Source: Bacteroidales bacterium Bact_07 (GTDB taxonomy: Bacteria; Bacteroidota; Bacteroidia; Bacteroidales; Tenuifilaceae). Taken from it: a stretch of DNA of 17,154 bases. Positions 1 through 6,374 of this stretch are shown here, piece after piece. Position 1 is the first letter of the stretch. Every line of letters begins with the position of its first letter. Below the pieces are notes generated by a model. The model was not told the DNA's origin. It did not search any database and saw only the letters and a list, made by a program, of their open reading frames with translations. A program made the position numbers and the translations under genes. Location of the stretch: contig LUYY01000009.1 in NCBI GenBank assembly GCA_001603415.1, forward strand, positions 1 to 17,154, written 5' to 3'.

Positions 1-1233
1 CCGCTTTACAAGGTCAACTTCAGCAATTCAAAAAGATATTTTACCATACATAAGGATATTTATAAGCTGGCGCAAGAGTTTGAAGGCATTGAGGATGAAT
101 TTGCCGAGAAGATGTATCGATACCTTGAAAAAACAGGCAAGCTTTTCCACGATGTGGAAAACCGAATTGTTCGGCGCAACTTCAACAGCCTGCTTTCCTA
201 CGCATTGGGATTGGCCTCAGTACCCTGGGGGCATGCTCCTTTGATGGTTAAATCGATGTGGGATGAGCTTAACCAAAGATTCACCAGCTACGAGGTTAAG
301 GTGATATTCTCGCTGGTGGCATTCTTTTTAGGAGCCACTCCATTCGATACACCTGCTGTTTACTCCATACTAACCTACACAGAACTCAAATACGATGGCT
401 ACCACAACGTGCGTGGCGGTATGTATAGAATTGTTGATGGCATTGTTGATATTCTATTAAAGCGAGGCGTAAAATTCCATTACAACACTGAGATTGTTGA
501 TGTTAAATTCCGCAATGGACAGGTAACCGATGTAATAGACCAAAACGGGAACCCATGGAGTGCCGACATTTTTGTTATAAATGCCGATGCAGCCTGGTTC
601 AGAGGTGCTATTCTTAAACGCAAAGCTTACAGCGAGCCCAAACTCGATAAAATGAAATGGACACTTGCTCCATTCACCATCTACCTTGGAGTAAAAGGTA
701 AAATTAACGGGCTAAGTGTTCATAACTACTTTTTAGGAACCAACTTTAAGGAATACAGCTCAAAAATCTTTAAAAATCAGGTAAGCCTTCAAAAACCTTA
801 CTACTACGTTAACGTTCCTTCCAGAGCCAACCCTGAATTTGCCCCACCAGGCAGCGAGAGCCTTTTCATACTTTGTCCTGTTCCCGATTTACGCTATAAG
901 CCCGATTGGGCCGATAGCCATGAGCTGGCCAGCAATATTTTAACCGACCTTTCGGAAAGAGTCGATTACGATATTGCCAGCAACCTCGACACCCAAATAA
1001 TTTACAACCCTACCCACTGGCAAAAAATGTTTAACCTTTACAAGGGCAGCGGGCTTGGCCTTGCCCACGATTTAAACCAAATAGCCTACATGCGTCCCCA
1101 TAACACCGACGAGAAATTTAAAAACCTTTTTTATGTGGGATCGAGCACTATTCCCGGAACGGGCTTGCCAATGGCTGTTATAAGTTCAAAATTAACCACC
1201 GAGCAAATTATAAAACGATATGATGGGCGATAG
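1..1233 (+). CDS. crtI: Phytoene desaturase (CrtI family), 5' end missing at window edge
   Basis: Carotenoid desaturase of the FAD/NAD(P)-binding amine oxidase superfamily; it converts phytoene to a conjugated carotene such as lycopene at the cytoplasmic membrane. The frame is open from base 1, so the in-frame ATG at 112 is internal and the true start lies left of the window. About 410 residues are present against roughly 490 in the family, so the N-terminal dinucleotide-binding GxGxxG segment is what is missing. Seen here: the mid-protein GGMYRIVDGIVDIL segment (about 417-459), a NADAAWF strand typical of CrtI, and the C-terminal family signature VGSSTIPGTGLPMAVISS (1135-1188) that closes the FAD site. 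The stop overlaps the start of crtB by 14 bases, so the two are probably translationally coupled. Related diapophytoene or CrtD-type desaturases cannot be excluded by sequence alone, but the crtB neighbour favours CrtI. Confidence 0.93.
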   Translation, partial: PLYKVNFSNSKRYFTIHKDIYKLAQEFEGIEDEFAEKMYRYLEKTGKLFHDVENRIVRRNFNSLLSYALGLASVPWGHAPLMVKSMWDELNQRFTSYEVKVIFSLVAFFLGATPFDTPAVYSILTYTELKYDGYHNVRGGMYRIVDGIVDILLKRGVKFHYNTEIVDVKFRNGQVTDVIDQNGNPWSADIFVINADAAWFRGAILKRKAYSEPKLDKMKWTLAPFTIYLGVKGKINGLSVHNYFLGTNFKEYSSKIFKNQVSLQKPYYYVNVPSRANPEFAPPGSESLFILCPVPDLRYKPDWADSHELASNILTDLSERVDYDIASNLDTQIIYNPTHWQKMFNLYKGSGLGLAHDLNQIAYMRPHNTDEKFKNLFYVGSSTIPGTGLPMAVISSKLTTEQIIKRYDGR

Positions 1234-2068
1234 ACTCGAACTATATAATAATGTATGTTTAGAGTGTAGCAGGATTACAACCAACCGCTACAGCACAAGT
1301 TTTTCCCTAGGGACACGCCTTTTCGATAGGCCTACCCGTGATGCCATTTACGCTATTTACGGTTTTGTGCGCTTTGCCGATGAAATAGTGGACTCATTTC
1401 ATCAGTTCAATAAGCCTGAACTGCTTGCCCTCTTTAAAGCAGATACCTATAAAGCCATTGAAGAGGGCATCTCGCTGAACCCAATACTGCAAAGCTTTCA
1501 GCTTGTGGTTAACCAGTACAGCATAGATAGGCACCTTATAGATGCCTTTCTGCAAAGCATGGAAATGGATCTTAACCCCACAACCTACGATAGGAATAAA
1601 ATAGGCGAATACATTTACGGTTCGGCTGAAGTGGTTGGACTAATGTGCCTAAACGTTTTTTGCAACGGCGATCAGGTTAAGTATGAAAAACTTTACCAAC
1701 CAGCCCGAAGACTTAGTGCAGCATTCCAAAAAATCAATTTCTTGCGCGATATAGGCGAGGACTTCAACGATCTTGGCAGGGTTTACTTCCCAAATGTCGA
1801 TTTCAACAACTTTACTGCGGAACAAAAGCTACAAATTGAAGCCGATATACAATCGGATTTTGATGCCGCACTTTTAGGAATTAAAATGCTGGGTAGCAAT
1901 TCAAAACTTGGGGTTTTTGTGGCTTACCGTTACTACTTATCGCTGTTTAATAAAATCAAACGGATACCGCCCAACAAATTACTTGGCAAACGTTACCGCA
2001 TAAGTAATACCAAAAAAATGTTGCTGCTGGCAAGTAGTTGGGCCGGAGTAAAAATAGGTTTGATCTAA
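1220..2068 (+). CDS. crtB: Phytoene synthase (squalene/phytoene synthase family)
   Basis: Condenses two geranylgeranyl diphosphates to phytoene, the first committed step of C40 carotenoid synthesis, as a peripheral membrane enzyme. The 282-residue length is normal for bacterial CrtB. Both Mg-diphosphate binding aspartate motifs are intact: D54-E-I-V-D58 in FVRFADEIVDSF and D177-I-G-E-D181 in the helix around NFLRDIGEDFNDLGRVYFP. The N-terminal SRITTNRYSTSFSLGTRLF segment also fits the family. The start is taken at 1220, inside the end of crtI; a second ATG follows directly at 1223 and would shorten the protein by one residue. There is no Shine-Dalgarno site, so coupling to crtI translation is likely. 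A squalene or diapophytoene synthase is the alternative, but the desaturase partner favours phytoene synthase. Confidence 0.94.
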   Translation: MMGDRLELYNNVCLECSRITTNRYSTSFSLGTRLFDRPTRDAIYAIYGFVRFADEIVDSFHQFNKPELLALFKADTYKAIEEGISLNPILQSFQLVVNQYSIDRHLIDAFLQSMEMDLNPTTYDRNKIGEYIYGSAEVVGLMCLNVFCNGDQVKYEKLYQPARRLSAAFQKINFLRDIGEDFNDLGRVYFPNVDFNNFTAEQKLQIEADIQSDFDAALLGIKMLGSNSKLGVFVAYRYYLSLFNKIKRIPPNKLLGKRYRISNTKKMLLLASSWAGVKIGLI

Positions 2069-2071
2069 CCC

Positions 2072-2086
2072 AACTAATAATTAGTT
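2072..2086. repeat. Short palindrome just after crtB
   Basis: AACTAAT-A-ATTAGTT is a perfect 7-base inverted repeat around one central base, 3 bases after the crtB stop. With one bulge it extends to CCAACTAAT...ATTAGTTTGG (2070-2089). The next T-run (seven T at 2111-2117) starts 24 bases later, so it is not a normal intrinsic terminator. It could be a weak transcript end, an operator, or chance in AT-rich DNA. Confidence 0.25.
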
Positions 2087-2223
2087 TGGTAAAAAGTAGC
2101 CACCTAATGATTTTTTTGGGGAAACATTAATATTTTCCCTTCAATTAACCCTATGTTTATCAATCTAATTTAGAGTTAACCAAACAGGCTAGCATATATC
2201 ACTATTATACAAATCTTTTTAAA

Positions 2224-2384
2224 ATCTGTATATCAATAAATTAGAGACTATAATAATAAACCATGCATTTGTAATATTCCTCTTTCGAGACCTGTAGCCT
2301 TGCTCTGTTCATAATTCAACTGCAATTGTTAATATTTTTTTTCAAACATCAAGCATTGCTTAGTATTTGTATATCAATACATTA
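2224..2384 (+). repeat. Pair of 20-base direct repeats in the intergenic gap
   Basis: The sequences at 2224-2243 and 2365-2384 match at 18 of 20 positions; the common core TGTATATCAATA is identical at 2227-2238 and 2368-2379. They lie in the same orientation, 141 bases apart, upstream of the aminomutase operon. Paired same-orientation boxes upstream of a promoter can be regulator binding sites, but the composition is AT-rich and chance cannot be ruled out. Confidence 0.35.
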
Positions 2385-2546
2385 ATATTATAAAAAATAA
2401 TTTAATAACATTTTTTATGATTGAAAATCCCTAAAAGCCTTGCAAGGGTAAACAATGTATTTAACTAATTCTAATATTTGAATATAATTTGCCCATAGAA
2501 AATTGGGGCTAAGTAATTTGATGACAACACATTAAACCGAAAAACG

Positions 2547-3815
2547 ATGAATGGTGAACTTGAATTCGAGCGCTTTGACCAAGCGGATTACACCGACGAA
2601 GATGAACCTCCAAGTGGTGGTAAGTATGAAAAGTATATAGATTCCGCCAATTTCATAGAGATTAAAAATCAATCCACCAAAACATTCCCTGTAAGTGAAA
2701 ATACGCGCAATTTTATTCAGGAGTTTTACCCCGGCGTAACTTATGAAGAATGGAATAGTTGGCGTTGGCAACTAAAAAACAGCATCACCTCAATAAAGCA
2801 ATTAAGCAATTTTATAAAACTCACCCCCGAAGAGATTGAAGCCATTGACAATCCACATCATGCTTTGCCATTGAGAATAACCCCATACTATGCCAGTTTG
2901 ATAGGCAGGGGCAATGCTTCCGATCCCATTAGGCGTTGTATGGTTCCAACCATAAACGAACTAACGCTCTCCAAAGGGGAATCATCGGATCCATTGGAAG
3001 AGGAGCATTTCAGCCCAGTTCCAAACCTGGTACACCGCTACCCCGATAGGGTTTTATTCCTAACCACAGGCTTTTGCTCGGCATACTGCCGATACTGCAC
3101 CCGCTCACATATGGTGGCAAAGGATAAGTGCCATGTTGGAATTGAAGCATGGCAACCAGCCCTTGAGTATATTAGGAACCACAGCGAGGTTAGAGATGTA
3201 CTGATATCGGGTGGTGATCCATTAACCATGAGCGATTCGCACATTGAATACCTATTGCGCAACCTCAGAGCAATAAAACATGTTGAGATCATAAGAATTG
3301 GTACCAAAGTGCCAGTGGTTTTACCTCAGCGCATAACCCATAACTTGCTGAAAATTCTCAAGCAATACCACCCGCTATACATCAGCATTCACTTTACACA
3401 CCCCGCCGAACTCAGCCCAGAAACTGCCGAAGCATGCACACGTTTGGTAAATGCTGGAGTACCATTGGGTAGTCAAACCGTTTTGCTCAAAGGTATTAAC
3501 GATAATATTGATACCATGAAAAGCCTTATGCAAGGGCTGCTTAAAATAAGGGTTCGTCCTTATTACATCTACCAGTGCGACCCCATTCCAGGATCGAATC
3601 ACTTCAGAACAAAGGTTTCCAAAGGGCTTGAAGTAATAAAAGGCTTGCGAGGCTTTACAACTGGCTACGCCGTTCCAACCTTTGTTATCGACGCCCCTGG
3701 TGGTGGCGGTAAAATCCCCTTACTTCCGGAGTACTATCAGGGCGAAGATGATGGTATGGTAATTTTAAAGAATTACGAGGACAAAACTTTCTACTACCCC
3801 AACCCAATTGATTAA
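2547..3815 (+). CDS. Lysine 2,3-aminomutase-family radical SAM/PLP enzyme
   Basis: Predicted amino acid 2,3-aminomutase of the KamA family, moving the alpha-amino group to the beta carbon with a [4Fe-4S]-SAM radical and PLP; cytoplasmic and probably oxygen-sensitive. The 422-residue length is normal. The cluster motif is C177-SAY-C181-RY-C184. The glycine-rich SGGDPL motif follows at about 220-225. The PLP lysine is K389 in DAPGGGGKIPLLPEY. Aligned from memory to the clostridial enzyme, the two aspartates that hold the lysine side-chain amine (D293 and D330 there) correspond to D345 (in YQCDPIPG) and D382 (in FVIDAPGG), so a basic substrate, lysine or arginine, is favoured over glutamate. An acidic N-terminal stretch of about 30 residues precedes the conserved region. 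It is the first gene of a four-gene operon, with 20 bases to the next gene. The family is solid; the substrate is inferred. Confidence 0.92.
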   Translation: MNGELEFERFDQADYTDEDEPPSGGKYEKYIDSANFIEIKNQSTKTFPVSENTRNFIQEFYPGVTYEEWNSWRWQLKNSITSIKQLSNFIKLTPEEIEAIDNPHHALPLRITPYYASLIGRGNASDPIRRCMVPTINELTLSKGESSDPLEEEHFSPVPNLVHRYPDRVLFLTTGFCSAYCRYCTRSHMVAKDKCHVGIEAWQPALEYIRNHSEVRDVLISGGDPLTMSDSHIEYLLRNLRAIKHVEIIRIGTKVPVVLPQRITHNLLKILKQYHPLYISIHFTHPAELSPETAEACTRLVNAGVPLGSQTVLLKGINDNIDTMKSLMQGLLKIRVRPYYIYQCDPIPGSNHFRTKVSKGLEVIKGLRGFTTGYAVPTFVIDAPGGGGKIPLLPEYYQGEDDGMVILKNYEDKTFYYPNPID

Positions 3816-3835
3816 CAACTGATTATTCTGGCATT

Positions 3836-4822
3836 ATGTTGAAAGTGGGATTGACCTACGACTTGCGTAGCGATTATCTTAAGCAAGGGTATTCCGATGA
3901 AGAAACAGCCGAATTTGATTCGGAAGAAACAATTGAAGCCCTTGATAATACTCTTACCTCCCTGGGGTACAAAACTCAACGAATAGGCAATATTTTTTCG
4001 CTGATCGACAGGGTCAATAAAGGCGAACGATGGGATTTTGTGTTCAACATTTGTGAGGGTATGCATGGAATTGGACGCGAAGCCCAAGTTCCGGCATTAC
4101 TCGATGCGTATAACATCCCCTATGTTTTTTCCGACCCCATGGTTCTGGCACTTACCCTTCACAAAGGGCAAACCAAACGGGTTGTTAGGGATTGCGGCAT
4201 TCCTACTGCCGATTTTGCAATTATTGAATCGGTTCAGGATTTACAGCATATCAATTTGCCATATCCCCTTTTTGCAAAACCAGTTGCCGAAGGCACTGGG
4301 AAAGGTATCGATGGAAAATCAGTAATTAGCTCGCAATCCGAATTAAAAGTGGTATGCAGCAACTTGCTTAACAAGTTTCGCCAGCCGGTTTTGGTTGAAA
4401 CATACTTACCTGGCAGAGAGTTTACAGTAGGTATAGTTGGTACTGGCACCAATGCCAAGGCCATTGGCGTGATGGAAATTACTATTACCTCAAAAGCCAA
4501 AGAACAAACCTATTCATTCCACACCAAGGAAAACTGGAAGGGAGTTGTAGAATACGCCATGGTATCGGGCGAGGTTGAAAAGATGTGTTCCGACACGGCA
4601 TTGAATGCATGGCGCTGTTTAGGCTGCCGCGATGGCGGGAGGGTCGACATAAAGATGGATGCAAATGGCATTCCCAACTTTATAGAGGTAAATCCCTTGG
4701 CAGGGCTTAATCCCTCGCACTCCGACTTGCCAATGCTCGCCCGTAACAATGGAATCGAATACAGGCAACTTATCAAATTAATAGTAGATTCTGCAATACT
4801 CAGGCTAAATGGTAAAGTATGA
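3836..4822 (+). CDS. ATP-grasp ligase, D-Ala-D-Ala ligase-like (first of two)
   Basis: Predicted cytoplasmic ATP-dependent carboxylate-amine ligase that forms a peptide or amide bond through an acyl phosphate. The 328-residue length and order match Ddl: an N-terminal preATP-grasp fold with FNICEG (about 71-76), a central segment LFAKPVAEGTGKGI, then VETYLPGREFTVGI, and a C-terminal Mg-binding set D271 (RVDIKMD), E284 and N286 (FIEVNPLAG). The segment after it, GLNPSHSDLPMLARNNGI, closely follows the Ddl acceptor-site pattern. It sits between the aminomutase and a second, distinct ATP-grasp gene with which it shares an ATGA stop-start overlap. No cell-wall or division genes are nearby, so I read it as a pathway-specific amino acid ligase, possibly using the aminomutase product, rather than the housekeeping Ddl. 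Automated annotation would probably call it D-alanine-D-alanine ligase. Confidence 0.88.
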   Translation: MLKVGLTYDLRSDYLKQGYSDEETAEFDSEETIEALDNTLTSLGYKTQRIGNIFSLIDRVNKGERWDFVFNICEGMHGIGREAQVPALLDAYNIPYVFSDPMVLALTLHKGQTKRVVRDCGIPTADFAIIESVQDLQHINLPYPLFAKPVAEGTGKGIDGKSVISSQSELKVVCSNLLNKFRQPVLVETYLPGREFTVGIVGTGTNAKAIGVMEITITSKAKEQTYSFHTKENWKGVVEYAMVSGEVEKMCSDTALNAWRCLGCRDGGRVDIKMDANGIPNFIEVNPLAGLNPSHSDLPMLARNNGIEYRQLIKLIVDSAILRLNGKV

Positions 4823-5808
4823 TTCTGAAAAATTTAAAGGGAGTTATTCTATACAACGAACTATCGGCAAACGCTGGCCCCGATGAGGCTGATGTTCTGG
4901 ATCAGGTAAATGTAGTTGCCGATGCGTTAAACTCATTGGGAATCGAACATACTACTCTGGAATTCTCGCTTAACCTCCAAAAGGTTCAGGATAGATTAAT
5001 GGCATTGAATCCCGACTTTGTGTTTAACCTTGTAGAATCGGTCAACAATAAAGGGAATCTCATATTCCTTGCGCCTGCCTTACTAAACTCACTATCTATT
5101 CCTTACACCGGTGGAACCCTGGAAACCATTTTTCTAACTACCTCTAAAACCCTTACCAAGGAACTCATGGATAAGGCCAACTTGCCCACCCCTTCATGGT
5201 ATCAGGGAAAAGGTAACTTTATTGCAGAAAGTGGCAGAAAATACATCGTAAAGCCCATTTGGGAAGATGGATCGCTTGGCCTTGACGAGAATTGCGTTTA
5301 CGATGCAACCGATCCGGCACTTGTAAAGCAAGTTGAAGCCCTAAACTTCAACACCCACTTTGTGGAAGAGTACATCGATGGGCGGGAGTTTAACATATCC
5401 ATTTTGGCTGGGCCTGAAGGCCCAACTGTACTTCCTCCGGCCGAAATCATTTTCGATAGCTATGCACCCTCTAAGCCCAAGGTAGTTGGTTACAAAGCCA
5501 AATGGGACGAAAGTAGCTTTGAGTATTTACACACCCATAGAACCTTTGATTTTCCTGAAAGCGATGGCAAACTACTTAAGCATCTCCAATCGATTTGTAT
5601 TGATTGCTGGAATGCTTTCAGCATTAATGGTTATGCACGGGTCGATTTCAGGGTTGACCAAAAGGGCAATCCATATATTCTGGAAATAAATGTAAATCCA
5701 TGCATTTCGCCCGATAGCGGCTTTTATGCCGCTTGCCAAAAGGCATCAATTCCATTTAACGAAGCAGTTAACCGTATAATTAACGACATACCAAAATTTA
5801 AGTCGTAA
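4819..5808 (+). CDS. ATP-grasp ligase, D-Ala-D-Ala ligase-like (second of two)
   Basis: A second cytoplasmic ATP-grasp amide ligase of 329 residues, starting inside the stop codon of the first (ATGA at 4819-4822). It shares the Ddl plan: FNLVES and IPYTGG in the N-terminal half, KYIVKPIWEDGSLGL as the nucleotide-binding loop, FVEEYIDGREFNISIL, and Mg ligands D276 (ARVDFRVD), E289 and N291 (ILEINVNP). It differs clearly from its neighbour where the acceptor binds: NVNPCISPDSGFYAAC replaces the Ddl-like acceptor segment of the first protein. The first strand also carries an unusual NELSANAGPDEADVLDQV insertion-like stretch. The pair therefore looks like two old paralogues with different substrates, not a recent tandem copy. 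It probably adds a second residue to a short peptide or joins a different acceptor. Substrates are unknown. Confidence 0.87.
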   Translation: MILKNLKGVILYNELSANAGPDEADVLDQVNVVADALNSLGIEHTTLEFSLNLQKVQDRLMALNPDFVFNLVESVNNKGNLIFLAPALLNSLSIPYTGGTLETIFLTTSKTLTKELMDKANLPTPSWYQGKGNFIAESGRKYIVKPIWEDGSLGLDENCVYDATDPALVKQVEALNFNTHFVEEYIDGREFNISILAGPEGPTVLPPAEIIFDSYAPSKPKVVGYKAKWDESSFEYLHTHRTFDFPESDGKLLKHLQSICIDCWNAFSINGYARVDFRVDQKGNPYILEINVNPCISPDSGFYAACQKASIPFNEAVNRIINDIPKFKS

Positions 5809-5812
5809 AGCC

Positions 5813-6298
5813 ATGCAGGGACTATCAATCAGAACTGAACCAACACCAATGGACATTGAAATTGTCAGAAACATTGTGAGTTCATCGGGATTTTTTCACG
5901 ATTACGAGATACCTGTTGCCGTTGAGTTAGTACAGGAAAGGATAGAAAAGGGCGAAGCAAGTGGGTATTTCTTCGTTTTTGCCGATATAAACGGCGAAAC
6001 CGTATCGTATGCCTGTTTTGGGCCAATACCTTGCACCAAAAGCAGCTACGACCTATACTGGATTGCCACCAGAAATGATTTTAGGGGTAATGGCGTTGGC
6101 AAGATTGTTCTGAAAGAAGCGGAAAACCAAATCAAAAAACTTGGCGGTAAAGCCATATACATTGAGACATCGTCGAAACCGCTCTATAAGCCAACCCAGC
6201 AATTCTACCTTGGTAATGGCTATACCATTGAAGCCATTCTCAAAGATTTTTACGATGTTAATGATGATAAACTAATATTTACAAAGCGATTTAATTAG
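5813..6298 (+). CDS. GNAT-family N-acetyltransferase
   Basis: Small 161-residue acetyl-CoA-dependent N-acyltransferase, last gene of the operon and 4 bases after the preceding stop. The acetyl-CoA pyrophosphate loop is visible as R91-GNGVG-G96 in RNDFRGNGVGKIVLKEAE, preceded by a strand (YDLYWIAT) typical of motif A. The C-terminal part, with FYLGNGYTIEAILKDFY and DDKLIFTKRF, is a standard GNAT end and recalls amino-terminal or amine acetyltransferases. In the archaeal osmolyte pathway an aminomutase is paired with a beta-lysine acetyltransferase (AblA/AblB); this protein is shorter than AblB and I do not claim orthology. The context suggests it caps a free amine on the aminomutase or ligase product. 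Self-protection by acetylation is an alternative if the product is toxic. Confidence 0.88.
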   Translation: MQGLSIRTEPTPMDIEIVRNIVSSSGFFHDYEIPVAVELVQERIEKGEASGYFFVFADINGETVSYACFGPIPCTKSSYDLYWIATRNDFRGNGVGKIVLKEAENQIKKLGGKAIYIETSSKPLYKPTQQFYLGNGYTIEAILKDFYDVNDDKLIFTKRFN

Positions 6299-6344
6299 TA
6301 TTTAGCATCATCAACATAAACTAAGCAATTGTTAACCGTATAAA

Positions 6345-6367
6345 AAGCCCTGCGTTATGCAGGGCTT
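6345..6367. terminator. Bidirectional intrinsic terminator between converging operons
   Basis: A perfect 9-base stem, AAGCCCTGC / GCAGGGCTT, with a 5-base loop (GTTAT) stands between the GNAT gene (+) and the Fn3 gene (-). On the - strand the stem is followed directly by TTTTTA, a good intrinsic terminator for the surface-protein operon. On the + strand it is followed by AATACTTTTATT, a weaker tail, so it probably also ends the aminomutase operon. It is the only strong GC hairpin noticed in a non-coding stretch here. Confidence 0.88.
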
Positions 6368-6374
6368 AATACTT

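Larger units (their letters stand above)
2069..2546. other. AT-rich intergenic region between the carotenoid and aminomutase operons
   Basis: This gap of 478 bases separates two operons on the same strand and has no credible ORF; the few ATGs (for example near 2154, 2263 and 2417) run into stops within a few codons. It is far richer in A and T than the flanking genes. It must hold the end of the crt transcript and the promoter of the operon starting at 2547. TTTG-containing elements preceded by TA occur near 2366-2369 and around 2475-2495, resembling the Bacteroidota -7 box (TAnnTTTG), but the spacing is off by one base in each, so no promoter is called. No riboswitch or tRNA-like fold was recognised by eye. 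Confidence 0.6.

Noticed and set aside
112..1233. ATG at 112 as the real start of the desaturase
   Set aside because: The same frame is open to base 1 and encodes desaturase-like sequence before the ATG, so the gene continues beyond the window.
2072..2117. Intrinsic terminator for the crt operon
   Set aside because: The palindrome is AT-only apart from two pairs, and the T-run begins 24 bases after it, so it would not work as a standard terminator.
2547..3815. EpmB (YjeK), the aminomutase of EF-P beta-lysylation
   Set aside because: No EpmA-like class II synthetase or EF-P gene is nearby, and the protein has the length and both side-chain aspartates of the metabolic lysine 2,3-aminomutases.
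4038..4325. 95-codon + strand ORF inside the first ATP-grasp gene
   Set aside because: It is an out-of-frame shadow of the conserved ATP-grasp coding sequence.
3836..5808. Housekeeping D-alanine-D-alanine ligase
   Set aside because: Two divergent copies sit in an aminomutase operon with no mur, fts or racemase genes, and the second lacks the Ddl-like acceptor segment.
2547..6298. Lysine fermentation cluster (kamA, kamDE, kdd, kce, kal)
   Set aside because: None of the downstream fermentation enzymes are present; the partners are ligases and an acetyltransferase, which point to synthesis, not breakdown.
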